Shown here: one piece after another, positions 45,730-55,879 of the stretch
Layout of the letters: every line of letters begins with the position of its first letter
How positions within the stretch are numbered: the first letter of the stretch is position 1
Source of the DNA: Ailurus styani
Lineage: Eukaryota; Chordata; Mammalia; Carnivora; Ailuridae
Reading direction: 5' to 3'
DNA: 64,000 nt
Assembly: GCA_002007465.1 (NCBI GenBank)
Contig: LNAC01000039.1
Location: forward strand, 2,368,884 to 2,432,883
Position numbers and translations under genes: made by a program
The notes under the pieces: model-generated
Told to the model about the DNA's origin: nothing
The model's input: only the letters and a program-made list of their open reading frames with translations
Database searches by the model: none

Positions 45730-46072
45730 AAGTCTAATAAATGACAAAACTCACTTCTTTTACCATTTTTAAAATTTCCCACCTTTCTCCTTAAATTAAG
45801 ATTTCATTTGGGTCCCTAAATATTTTATCACCACTTCTGTGACGGCATCTCAAATCTGACAAACTTTCTCTTAGAGGAGAAAGCACTGTTAACATGAGTC
45901 ATTCTATTAAGATGTTTTCTAGATTTAACTTATAGTTATGTTTATAATGCTTTTTTTGGTAATTAGTTCTTAAAGCCCAACAATGACCTTAGGAATTAAT
46001 CATTAATTTAACCTTAATCAACTGAATAATATACCGAGTTAAAAAAAGAATTAGCACAGTTACCAAAAAATT
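45730..46072. other. AT-rich sequence, nothing recognised
   Basis: No repeat or gene supported. Confidence 0.4.
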
Positions 46073-46084
46073 GATGGTGTCCAT

Positions 46085-46260
46085 ATTAAGATTTTATTTA
46101 TTTATTTGAGGGGGGGGGGATGAAGAGGGAAAGAGAATCCAAAGCAGACTCCACACTGAGTGCAGAGCCCAGTGTAGGGCTCAGTCCCACAACCATGAAA
46201 TCATGACCTGAGCCAAAACCAAGAGTCGATGCTTAACCAACTGAGCTACCCAGGCGCCCC
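46085..46260 (-). mobile_element. Carnivore SINE
   Basis: Reversed copy with a 10-base G-run near 46111, flanked by GATGGTGTCCAT and GATGGTATCCAT. Confidence 0.88.
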
Positions 46261-46724
46261 GATGGTATCCATTTTAACATGGATGGTAAACCTAAGAAAG
46301 TAAATCATTTTGCTTCACTCCGGCTTTCTTTATTAAAAACAACAACAACAACTATATTTTATGCATTTTCATAGGCTACTTGATCTTGTCAAAAAGGGCA
46401 AAAGATAAAAGTTCAGGTCAGCCCAGGGACTCTAAGACCCTCATTCTAATAGCAGGACTAAGCTTACTACCAGCTTTTACCAGTTTTTACGCAGTGCGTA
46501 AGTAAAACATATATACAGTTAAAAATAATTCAGACCACTGAAGAAGACATAAAATGAAGTCTCTCATCCCATTTCCCCCAGTTGCCCCTCCCCAGAGGTG
46601 ACCACAGTTAAGTCTTTGTGTCTCTTTTAAAGCATTTTCCATGTACAGAAAAATCCACTGTTCACCCATTCAAGCCTCAATGGGATCAAACTGTAATATG
46701 TGCTGCATTTGCTTTTTTTTCTTG

Positions 46725-46880
46725 ATTCTTTGAGATCTTTCCAGATCAGACAAACAGATCTCCTTAATCCTTTTATTTATTTACATTAAAAANATTCTTT
46801 GAGATCTTTCCAGATCAGACAAACAGATCTCCTTAATCCTTTTATTTATTTACATCTAAATTNTATTTACATTAAAAATT
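46725..46880. repeat. Triplicated overlap around two N characters
   Basis: ATTCTTTGAGATCTTTCCAG to TTATTTACAT is repeated before and after the N at 46793. After the second N (46863) the text TATTTACATTAAAAA of the first copy starts again. These are unmerged contig ends at the tail of a young L1 insertion. Confidence 0.85.
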
Positions 46881-47010
46881 TTAATTTAATTTAATTTTTT
46901 CAGTGATCCAAGATTCATTGTTTATGCACCACACCCAGTGCTACATGCAACATGTGCCCTCCTTAATACCCACCACCAGGCTCACGATCCCCCATCCCCC
47001 CCTTAATCCT
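46775..47010 (-). mobile_element. Short 5'-truncated carnivore L1, reversed
   Basis: TAATTTAATTTAATTTTTTCAG, GATTCATTGTTTATGCACCAC and ATACCCACCACCAGGCTCAC are the carnivore L1 3' end reversed. CCTTAATCCTTTT flanks the insert (about 46831 in the second copy and 47002). Confidence 0.85.
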
Positions 47011-47246
47011 TTTTAAAATGTTCATTGGATAGTCCCTTGCATCAGTAACAACATGGGCTCTCTTGGTGGATGCTTTGACTGTTCCCCTTTTTTTGGGGTT
47101 GCTGTTGTCCTTGCAAACTATGCTACAAAAAGCATTTTTATACATACATCTTTGAGCGTTTATGTTAACACATCAGCAATTTTGCTAAATCAAAGGGTGG
47201 TTGGATTAAAGTAAAATTCATAGCTGAAAATGCCATAGCTACCCCA

Positions 47247-47522
47247 AAGCTGGGCAATGTAGTTTAGCTGAACACTAAGGAAAAGAGAATGTGCTTGGCA
47301 AACTTGTTCCAATCTCTTTTATCAGTTAAATAAGAGGTGCTGGGAGATTTCAGGCAACAAAGGTAGACTGAAGATATGTAGTCTGTTTTATAACTACTAG
47401 TNAGAGAATGTGCTTGGCAAACTTGTTCCAATCTCTTTTATCAGTTAAATAAGAGGTGCTGGGAAATTTCAGGCAACAAAGGTAGAGACTGAAGATATGT
47501 AGTCTGTTTTATAACTACTAGT
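47247..47522. repeat. Unclassified repeat, copy 1 (split by N into two allelic versions)
   Basis: Segment AAGCTGGGCAATGTAGTTTAG to ATAACTACTAGT lying inside the old L1M. The N at 47402 separates two near-identical versions of its second half (118 and 120 bp; one A/G difference and one GA indel). A diverged relative is at 49773-49935. Confidence 0.7.
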
Positions 47523-47960
47523 TACCAAATTATTTTCTAAGTGACTATATCAGTTAGTGTCCCTACTAACAAAGCATTCAAGTGCTTACTTCCTTACACA
47601 CTCACAAATACTGGGTATCAGACTTTTTAATCTTTGCCAATATGACAAGGGAAAACAGTGATTTTGTTTTAATTTGTCCATTATGATGAATTCCAGCCTT
47701 TTCCCCCTGTTGTTTACTAATCATCTATGATTCTTCTTCACTGAACAGCCTGTTCATTTCTTTAGTTCATGTTTGTGTTGTATTATCTTCTTCTGGATTT
47801 ATAAGATCTTCAACTGATTTATTTATTAAAATTTGGCCCTTTGGCTTGTATGTTGCAAATATTTTTGTAACTTCGGCGTTTACTTTTAACTTTATGGTGA
47901 TTTTTTCCCACTGCAGAATTATCTTTTGTGCAGTAAAATGTATTTTTTGTTTATAGTTTC

Positions 47961-48111
47961 AGGGTTTTGGAACCTTTTAGGAAGGTTTTCCTTGCTTGAA
48001 GATTAAATAATAATAAACATTTAAAAAATAATAACNAGGGTTTTGGAACCTTTTAGGAAGGTTTTCCTTGCTTGAAGATTAAATAATAATAAACATTTTA
48101 AAAATAATAAC
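47961..48111. repeat. Duplicated 75 bp around the N at 48036
   Basis: AGGGTTTTGGAACCTTTTAGG to AATAATAAC occurs at 47961-48035 and 48037-48111 with one T/A difference. Likely an assembly join. Confidence 0.88.
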
Positions 48112-48115
48112 TTAA

Positions 48116-48303
48116 GGGGCGCCTGGGTGGCTCAGTGGGTTAAAGCCTCTGCCTTCAGCTTGGGTCATGATCTCAGGGTCCTGGGATCGAGCCCCGCATT
48201 GGGCTCCCTGCTCGGCGGGGAGCCTGCTTCCTCCTCTCTGACTGCCTCTCTGCCTACTTGTAATCTCTCTCTCTCAAATAAATAAATAAAATTTTAAAAA
48301 TAA
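48116..48303 (+). mobile_element. Carnivore SINE
   Basis: GGGGCGCCTGGGTGGCTCAG to AATAAATAAAATTTTAAAAA. It begins only 5 bp after the duplicated contig end, so the neighbouring N may stem from it. Confidence 0.92.
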
Positions 48304-48437
48304 TAATAATTTAAAATGATTAATCAGCTATGATCCTATAGGCACTGACTGCCATCTATGTGTTAGGAATATGCTGAGTAATGGGGTAACATGGAGAAAA
48401 TTGATCATCTGAACTTTGTTTCATAGAACCCAAAGTA

Positions 48438-48580
48438 CACAGTCTTCGGTTATCAGTATAACAAATAAATACAGAAAACGATCAATCCATAATTTTATTA
48501 TTTTTTNCACAGTCTTCGGTTATCAGTATAACAAATAAATACAGAAAACGATCAATCCATAATTTTATTCTTTTTTTTTC
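48438..48580. repeat. Duplicated 69 bp around the N at 48507
   Basis: CACAGTCTTCGGTTATCAG to CCATAATTTTATT appears before and after the N. The second copy runs on into an L1 tail. Confidence 0.88.
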
Positions 48581-48690
48581 TTTTTCTTTTATTTTTATTC
48601 TTTGCCCAAGGGGTACAGGTCTGTAAATCATCAGGCTTACATCTTTCACAGCATTCACCAAAGCTCAAACCCTCCCCTATGTCCATATAA
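48570..48690 (-). mobile_element. Very short carnivore L1 3' end, reversed
   Basis: CCAAGGGGTACAGGTCTGTAA, ATCATCAGGCTTACATC and TCCCCTATGTCCAT. CCATAATTTTATTCTT and CATATAATTTTATTCTT flank it. Confidence 0.85.
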
Positions 48691-48971
48691 TTTTATTCTT
48701 ATTCATCACCTCACCCATCACCCAGAAGGATTACTGTCACTACAATGGTATCTCAGCAGCAACTCATTCTCCTCCCTCTGGAAATGGGAGTTGAGGGTAA
48801 CATAAACTCAGAAGAGCCTAAAAACCTACCAGTAAAACTTCAAGCCAAATAGACACCAGAATGGAAGTTGTGGATAACAGAGGCGAGCAAATAAAATGCA
48901 GTGAAAGAAGGAATAAGTCAAAGTATGAAGGGAAAACAAAATAAACTTTTAATAGGATTTAAAAGTTTTTA

Positions 48972-49165
48972 GGGGCACCTGGCTGGCTTAGTCTGTTAGA
49001 CAGCAGGCTCTGATTCTGGCTGAGGTCATGACCTCAGAGTCCTGGTTGAGGGTTCACGTCAGGCTCTGTGCTCAGCAGGGAGTTGGCCTGAGGATTCTCT
49101 CTCCCCCTCTCCCTCTGCCCCTCCCTGCTTTCTCTCTCTCAGATAAATAAAACTTTAAAAATAAG
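48972..49165 (+). mobile_element. Carnivore SINE, older
   Basis: GGGGCACCTGGCTGGCTTAG, GCTGAGGTCATGACCTCAGAG and CTCAGATAAATAAAACTTT. Confidence 0.87.
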
Positions 49166-49381
49166 ATAAAATGAAAAAGTGAAAAAATTTAGTAGCTATT
49201 CTGCAGCACTATGTGTTTTTTTAAATATTTTTTAATGATATTCCGTTAATACTTTTCTTCTTTGAAATGTCACTTTACATCTCAACTATGTTAAAAATTT
49301 GAGACTTTTTCATGTTCCATGAAGAGTACTTTAGAGTTGGCTTTACAGCTCACATCCTGAATTAGAAGTTGCAAAGGACAG

Positions 49382-49573
49382 GGACACCTGGATGGCTCAG
49401 TAGGTTAGGCATCTGCCTTCGGCTTGGGTCATGATCCCAAGGTCCTGGGATTGAGTCCCACATTGGGTTCCTTGCTCAGCGGGGAGACTGCTTCTCCCTC
49501 TGCCTGCTGCTTCCCCTGCTTGTGAGCTCTCTCTCTCTTTCTGACAAATAAATAAATAAAATCTTAAAAAAAA
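49382..49573 (+). mobile_element. Carnivore SINE
   Basis: GGACACCTGGATGGCTCAG to an A-tail, flanked by CAAAGGACA and CCAAAGGACA. Confidence 0.9.
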
Positions 49574-49772
49574 ATATGTTCCAAAGGACATAATAAGGTA
49601 CAGTCACTCTGAGTACAGTCCATGTTAAACTACTCTAAAAGTCACATACTGTAAAATGTATGATTCTAAATGTTTATTTTGGCCTACTACATTTATGTTC
49701 TACGGAAGTTCAGCCATGCAAAGGTTTAAAAGAACACTCATCCAAGGCACTGGTGTGCTATAAATATGTACA

Positions 49773-49935
49773 AAGCTGGGCAAGGTAGTCTAGCTGAATA
49801 GGTAGGGAGAAAAAGAAAATGTGTTTGGCAAACTTGTTTCAATCTCTTCTACCAGAATTAACAAAAAGATGTTGGGAAATTTCAGGCAATGAAGGTAGAA
49901 TGGAAACATGTGGTCTGTTTATAACAGTTAGTTAG
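49773..49935. repeat. Unclassified repeat, copy 2
   Basis: AAGCTGGGCAAGGTAGTCTAG, TTTGGCAAACTTGTTTCAATC and GGGAAATTTCAGGCAATGAAG align in order with 47247-47522. It shares GGGAAATTT with the version after the N at 47402. Confidence 0.7.
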
Positions 49936-50189
49936 ACAAAAATAACCCGAATCAATTCTTGCTAAAACAACCGAGAAAGCTGAAGCATTACTAAAGAAAA
50001 TTCACCTAAATTTCTTTAAGCTTAATAATTATGTTACATTAGAGAAGTCTATACTTTGTAATATCATGTTTTATATATTGTAATGATTTTTTGGTACATA
50101 AAAATATTCTGTCATTAATATAATAGGAAGTTATAAATTTATCTTCTCAGGAGTGGCTAGGGATACCTGGCAACTTAGTAATACTTTTA

Positions 50190-50372
50190 AAAATCAATTT
50201 TTTATTATTGAAGTATAGTTGACATATAATGTTGTATTAGTTTCAGGGGTGCAACAGTGATGTGACGATTCCATACATTACTCAGTGCTCACCACGATAA
50301 GTATAGTCACCATCTGTCACCATACAACATTATAGTAATTATTGATTGATCACTTTTGCAACCAGTTTTTTG
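50190..50372 (-). mobile_element. L1 3' end fragment, reversed
   Basis: TATTGAAGTATAGTTGACAT, TAGTTTCAGGGGTGCAACAG and CACCATCTGTCACCATACAAC are typical reversed L1 3' UTR. Confidence 0.85.
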
Positions 50373-50399
50373 AAAGTCAGGACTGGTGGAATAAAACTG

Positions 50400-51250
50400 A
50401 AGTCCACAGCCTCGTTGGCAAAAGGCTACGGTAGATGTTTACAGTGCAGTTTTATAAATGTAGCTCTCTTACCTGTTTGTCAAAATGTAGTTATTACATT
50501 TTAGCCTCACCTGTGCCTCTCTTGGCCATTAAATCGTAAGTTTCCTAAACATATCTACAGGTTATATCCATCAGTTATATCCTTAGGCCAAACAAAAGAG
50601 GTCACCTAACTCACTTTTGGCCCCTTAGGTAATTTACTCAAGTCCCATTATCTGACCTCAAAGTCAAGTTTATGAGACAAAAACACAAACAATGTAAATC
50701 CCAGCAGTTTGGAGGTGAATTAAAAAGCTCCCAAGTCAGTACTTCCCTCAAATGTTAAATAATTCACTGTGGCATTATAGATACAAGCCTCCAGCAAAAG
50801 TTACACTTGAACAATTAAGGAAGCAAGAGCCAAACAAATGACTTCAGGGGTAGAGAAACAAATTAATGGTTTCTCATAGTATGTGCCAAATTACATTTTC
50901 ACATTAACAAGTGTGTAAAACACCCAAGCTTCACCAACGACTTACTAGATTAAGTTTGATTATAGAAAATAGCTTGGAACAACACACCATGATTATTTGC
51001 TAAACATAATTATGGATTCTATACACTTGGGTATGAAACCCATTTATATTATTTATAACGTTTTCATATTCATAACGTACCACCTCCTCTTTTGTAAAGT
51101 TCTTTTACAATTGTCCATGTTACAATAATCATCTGTCACATGTGTTATATTCCTCTAAAGGATCAACTGTTTCTTAGGGGCTAGACGAGAAATTCGAAAC
51201 ACAAGATCACATCACAGTGCACTGTCTACATACAGATATCACCACCTGCC
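50400..51250. promoter_or_regulatory. Candidate conserved noncoding element D
   Basis: Repeat-free block with nuclear-receptor-like half-sites: AGAGGTCACCTAACTCAC and TGACCT-CA-AAGTCA (50653-50666), plus several TAAT and ATTATTTGC sites. No coding frame. Function is inferred from motifs only. Confidence 0.3.
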
Positions 51251-51264
51251 TTGTAGAAAGGGGG

Positions 51265-51440
51265 CGCACTTTAGAGTAAAAGCGGGATTTACATACCAAC
51301 TCTATCACTTTCCAACTAGAAGATTTTAGACAATTCTTAATCTCAGTCTTAGCTTCTTTTTCTGCAAAATGGGGATAATTCATGTGTGCAAATATTTATG
51401 GAACACCTATGCATCAAGTAGGGCTTTTCAAGGGTTATTT
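51265..51440 (+). mobile_element. MIR, forward, diverged
   Basis: CCAACTCTATCACTTTCCAAC, CTTAATCTCAGTCTTAGC and TCTGCAAAATGGGGATAATTC. Confidence 0.65.
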
Positions 51441-51944
51441 TTATTTTAGGATGAGAGATAATAAAACATAGCTGATATTTATTAGAAATATGTATGGTCA
51501 CCCAATTGCAAGAGCAAAGTTGGCAGACTGAAAATCAACAGAACTCCTAAAGGAAATGAAAATACATGGATACAAGGTGCTATGGGGGTCTGTTTGCTTT
51601 CCAGGGATTAACAAGGTTATAGGTATGCATTACAGGTCTTTATGTATTTTCTCAAGTTTATTCAACTAAACTCAATCAATGGCTCTCTAGAAAACTCATA
51701 AGGTAAAGTTTCGAGCTCTAATTCAAACAGGTTGGGGAAAGCATGTAGATGTATAAAAGATTTGCCAACTTACTTTCCATTCAGAAGTTTTTCAAAGACA
51801 TGCTTATAAGAAGACCCTTTTTGGCATACTAATTTAATGGATAGTCTAACCTATGTGGGAAATAAGTTCTTTGAATCAGACTAGAAAAGCAGAATGGAAT
51901 CAAGAAATAAATATGAAATTTGGAAGGAAAAGAACTATAGTTGG

Positions 51945-52145
51945 ATCCTCAACTTGTCTCATTTCCCAGTTGTGCCACCCTGGAAAAAAAAAAATCTCAA
52001 GATTTTTGAATCTCAGTTTGCTCAAGAGTAAAATAAGTATAATGACAACTCTTATCTATAGCATTTTGGCAAGGATCAAATGAGATAACTGTAATAAAAA
52101 TGATCAGTAACCTACAAACACTAAACAAATATAAATTATTTCACT
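51945..52145 (+). mobile_element. MIR, forward, diverged
   Basis: CCCAGTTGTGCCACCCTGG, TCTCAGTTTGCTCAAGAG with AAAATAAGTATAATGACAAC and CAAATGAGATAACTG. Confidence 0.65.
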
Positions 52146-52149
52146 GTGA

Positions 52150-53060
52150 CTAGGGACTGAAAATGATCCCAGGTATCCTTTCTGGTGAAGATAATTGCAT
52201 GGATAAATGGCAAAATTATCCTGGCTGGAGGAGGGGTCATTGTAGCCATGACAGTAATAATTTTGCTCGCTTGTTAATGAGGAAAGATCATTCAACTTCA
52301 TACCTGGTAAGCAGTAGTCATCTCTAAATATTACCTAAGAAAAAAATGTATGGATAAGACTAGTAGGAATAAAAAAAACTAAGGTATGGATTGATTTTTA
52401 AAGTAAATCCATAAGATACAGTGCCATAAGTCAAACTTCCCAGAAATGCTTCCTTTTGTGAGGAAAATTTCCTTGTCACCCATGTTTTTGGAGTGGTTTT
52501 AATTTCACATGCCAAAGTCCACCTGCAGAGGCTATGTAGAGGTTCTATAGAGGTTTTAAACACAATGTCAAGTACAATAAATATTAAGTTAGTTATTGTT
52601 GATACATTGTTACTAAAAATATGCAGTGTTTTATGCAGTGATTTTTTAAAAAATAAAACTGAAAATTTTAAGTATGTTTTCAATGAAGCAAAAATGGCTC
52701 ATACTCACAATTTGTTTCTTAGTCTAAATGTGTAAGAGAAAAAATTTCTCATTCTAGTAAGTTTAGTAAAAACCTCTTCACCATAAAAATAAGCATAATA
52801 AAATGATATAGCACTGAAGTACACTACTTCTCCTAAAAGTGACAGTTGCAACATTATTTTATAGTTAGGTATCATTCTGAATAGGTTTAAAAATCATAAA
52901 TCCTTGACTGTCTCCAGAGAGAAATACCATGATGGTGAAGGAGGGGTAGTCACAAATAGAAAATTTTAAATGGCCAACATAGAAATGAAAGTTTTCAACA
53001 CAAATGTACAGGGAAATTTACCAGTTATGCATGGAGCTGCTAAGTCAATTAGACTTGTTA
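52150..53060. other. AT-rich sequence near exon 2, nothing recognised
   Basis: Overlapping frames of 80-107 codons at 52360-52735 on both strands have no recognisable domain and are probably chance. Confidence 0.45.
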
Positions 53061-53080
53061 AGAAAGATAAAAATACATTT

Positions 53081-53216
53081 AAAAAAAGAGAGGGGTACCT
53101 GACTGGCTCAGTTGGAAGCGCGTGTGACCCCTGGTCTTGGGGTCATGAGTTCGAGCTCCACATTGGGTGTAGAGATTGCTAAATCAATAAACAAATAAAC
53201 TTAAAAAAAAAAAACA
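53081..53216 (+). mobile_element. Short SINE about 150 bp downstream of exon 2 (transcript direction)
   Basis: GGGGTACCTGACTGGCTCAG, TGGGGTCATGAGTTCGAGC and an A-tail, flanked by ATAAAAATACATTT on both sides. Short older form. Confidence 0.88.
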
Positions 53217-53366
53217 ATAAAAATACATTTTTAACCTTACAAAATATGTTAATCTATCTGTGAATCCGAGAATGACAAAGAACTGAAGAGTGATCTCCAC
53301 TAACCACTGTTCAGTAAAAGGAAACACAATTTAGAAAGCCATGTCAAAAGACTAAGTTCTTCTTAC

Positions 53367-53501
53367 CATGAATAGATCCCACTGACCATGTCATAGTTCT
53401 GACATGAAGCATTCGTGCTGCTGGGTCCAGCTGCTTTAGAAATAAGTAGCACCACCAAGCCCCTCAATTGGAGGTTATGCCGGCTGTCGTGCACGAGCCC
53501 C
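53367..53501 (-). CDS. PDSS2: PDSS2 exon 2 (internal coding exon)
   Basis: Encodes part of decaprenyl diphosphate synthase subunit 2. PDSS2 pairs with PDSS1 in mitochondria to build the ten-isoprene tail of coenzyme Q10. Read on the minus strand, the exon is one base, 44 codons, then two bases. It starts GLVHDS, continues [18 protein letters not shown], then [10 protein letters not shown], and ends in TG, the first two bases of a Cys codon. This matches my memory of mammalian PDSS2 right after the exon 1 sequence. The acceptor is a pyrimidine-rich TTTCTTTGTTGGCAG ending at 53502; the donor is ATG|GTAAGA with GT at 53366-53365. The two trailing bases are completed by the first base of exon 3, so the phases agree. 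At 135 bp the exon is a multiple of three, so skipping it keeps frame. No stop or frameshift is present. Plus-strand SINEs sit about 150 bp and 210 bp away. Confidence 0.97.
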
Positions 53502-53711
53502 CTGCCAACAAAGAAAGGAGAGGATTAATATACTCTCACAGAATCAGCCACATCTAGTTAGGAAATTGCTACTATCCACCAGACTTCCAAATCAGAGAAT
53601 GTGACTAGGGGAAAGAAACAGAAGTGGGGGAAGAAAGAGCTAACAGCAGAAAGCAGTGAGTTCAGGAAATGACTAGAAAAACCCATGGCTGGTTTTAAAA
53701 GTGACAGTCTC

Positions 53712-53916
53712 GGGCGCCTGGGTGGCTCAGTGGGTTAAAGTCACTGCCTTGGGCTCAGGTCATGATCCCAGGGTCCTGGGATCGAGGCCCACATCGGGCT
53801 CTCTGCTCAGCAGGGAGCCTGCTTCCTCCTCTCTCCTCTCTCTCTGCCTGCCTCTCTGCCTACTTGTAATCTCTCTCTCTGTGTCAAATGAATAAATAAA
53901 ATCTTAAAAAAAAAAA
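53712..53916 (+). mobile_element. Young SINE about 210 bp upstream of PDSS2 exon 2
   Basis: Full copy with an uninterrupted A-tail (about 15 A) and perfect AAAAGTGACAGTCTC duplications (53697 and 53917). In the gene's direction it presents a poly-T tract plus ATTTGACACAG, a possible decoy acceptor. Confidence 0.95.
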
Positions 53917-53931
53917 AAAAGTGACAGTCTC

Positions 53932-54440
53932 CAACTGTGAGGCCTAAAGATCTGGCTTGCTCCTCTTTCTGGGTTTTCCTATGGTCTGGACCCTCCACCT
54001 CACAATCTCAACTGTTTGTTGAACCCATAGTTTTAAACTGCTCTATAGTAGCTAATAGCAACTGAAATACAAACTGTGTGGCTTGGATGAAGTGGTATTA
54101 TTTGGTGATGATGGTGCTAAGGGAGAGTGGTAAAAAATGATTTCTGTCTTCACAGGTAGAGAAGATGCTCAGAGAATTAAAGTGACAAATCCAAATGACT
54201 TAAAAATTTATTAGATAAGTAAAATGGAAATGTATGCCATCAGCAAGTCTTGCCATTTCCTATTATTTATGGAAAGCATTATCATTCGAGACAACAATAT
54301 GGCTTTAACTTAGCATGTCATTTTATTTTTGCGATGAGTATTGAATTTTCATAATTTCTACTATAACTAAGGCCAGGAATACTTTGGGTTTTTTTTTTCC
54401 TCAAAGTATTGCAAATGGTTGTCATATAAGGACTAAATAG
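53932..54440. other. Unique sequence
   Basis: No repeat or gene supported; a poly-T run is at 54391-54399. Confidence 0.4.
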
Positions 54441-54443
54441 CAC

Positions 54444-54573
54444 AAAAGAAAAAAGAAAGGAAGAAAAGAAAGAAAGAAAGAGAGAGGGGAAGAAAGAGAG
54501 GAAGGAAGGGAGGAGGGAGGGAGGGAGAGAAGGAGGGACGGAGGGAGAGAAGGAGGGAGGGAGGGAGGAAGGT
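54444..54573. repeat. Polypurine tract (GAAA, GGAA and GGGA units)
   Basis: About 130 bases, almost all purine on the plus strand. Includes GGGAGGAGGGAGGGAGGG, four G-triplets with short loops. Could form a triplex or quadruplex; length probably variable. Confidence 0.93.
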
Positions 54574-54574
54574 A

Positions 54575-55615
54575 GAAAACTATGAGCAATATATTATAAT
54601 AAATTAATGTTTAGAACAATGCTCATGAGCAGTAATCAAATAGATGTTACGCATACATAAATAACATACAAATATAGTTACTGAGTGTAGTGGAAAAAAG
54701 TATTAAAATTGTATTATACTTCATTAAATTATTAAGTTTTCTTCGGTAAAGTTTGAACAAAGAATTAATTTAAATTAATTAAGTTAACATAGCCAAAATT
54801 AATGAGTTAGTTCATTACTTAAGAAATATCTTTGCCCCTCATTCCTCCAAACAGAAATTTTAAAAAGGGCCCCTTTGCACCATTCTTGGTTTCAAAATAA
54901 AGCAGATCTTCAGGCTCTCTGCAAAGGAACAGATATAGCTCTTTCTCTAATTATATTTTCCCCTCAAACCAGTAAGTGATCGTCAGCAAGTTTGAGAAGT
55001 TAGTAATTTTTAAAAGGAAGTTCTAATTTCCTAGGAAAAAGAACCTAATTTAGAGTAATTAAGTTATATCACAACAGAAACAAATAATCATCAGAAATAT
55101 CCAAAGCTTCTCATTGTCATGTAGCTTTCTACTTAAATCCTATAGACCTGAGCAGCAGGGAGGCCAGGAAGCACCTATTTTATAAGAAGTAAACATAAAG
55201 TGGGAGCAGGAACACTTTCTAAGTTTTCTGCTTTGAATTAAAAATTTTAACTTATGCTGCTAGATCCTTATTAAATATGTATTACCTAAGGTGAATCTTT
55301 ATTCTTCCCTTTTTAGATAATAATATTAAGGAGAGGGTCTGAATTGGCCCTTAACTCAAGAAAGGGAAAAGAGGAAGGTGAGGTTGTGCATGTGTGCTTA
55401 TGTTTTGGGGGCTGAGCCTGGGGAGGGATGAAGGATATGATGACACAGTAAGAACTCCAAGAGGGTGAGAAACTGGAGAAAAAGTCTGACTACATCATGC
55501 TCATGAAATAGTTCTGGCAACAGTTTTGATGCCTTCCTCAAAGTTCTCAGAGATGGGACCTTTCAAAGGAGACACACACACACAAACTAAGAAAAAGAAG
55601 GAGGAGAAGAACAGC
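54575..55615. other. AT-rich, SINE-free sequence
   Basis: About 1 kb with many TTAATT-type sites (54762-54800) but no recognised repeat or gene. Confidence 0.4.
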
Positions 55616-55619
55616 AACA

Positions 55620-55875
55620 ATACTTACATAGTGCTTCACAGATGCCAGGAACTGTTCTAAGGATTTACTATATATTAACTAAATTAATTCACAACTCTAA
55701 GAGGAAGGTACCACAATTACCCCAATTTTGCAGATGAATGAGAAGAATGAGGCACACAGAGAAGTTAAGCAACTTGCTCACAGCAGATAGGCAGCAGAGC
55801 GTTGACGAAGCCAAGATTTGAACCCAGGCCAACTGGCTCTAAAATCCATATACCCTCTTAACCATTATGCTCTAG
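55620..55875 (-). mobile_element. MIR, reversed, nearly full length
   Basis: TTCACAGATGCCAGGAACTG, TTCTAAGGATTTACTATATATT, CAATTTTGCAGATGAATGAG, AACTTGCTCACAGCAGATAGG and TTTGAACCCAGGCCAACTGG with CTCTTAACCATTATGCT. Confidence 0.92.
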
Positions 55876-55879
55876 TGAC

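Larger units (their letters stand above)
46440..47960 (-). mobile_element. Old L1M fragment, reversed, broken by younger inserts and N joins
   Basis: TTGCCCCTCCCCAGAGGTGAC, TTCTTTGAGATCTTTCCAG, AATTTTGCTAAATCAAAGGG, AAATACTGGGTATCAGAC with TTTTTAATCTTTGCCAATATG are successive parts of reversed L1M ORF2. Interrupted by a short L1 (46775-47010) and an unclassified segment (47247-47522). Confidence 0.7.

Noticed and set aside
47284..47522. Apparent tandem duplication of about 120 bp
   Set aside because: An N sits exactly between the copies, and the same pattern recurs at other N sites, so an assembly artefact is more likely.
52360..52735. Frames of 107 and 80 codons on opposite strands near exon 2
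   Set aside because: No domain, AT-rich codons and both strands open alike; most likely chance.
53081..53916. SINEs flanking exon 2 as drivers of a circular RNA
   Set aside because: Both copies have the same orientation, so they cannot pair as an inverted repeat across the exon.
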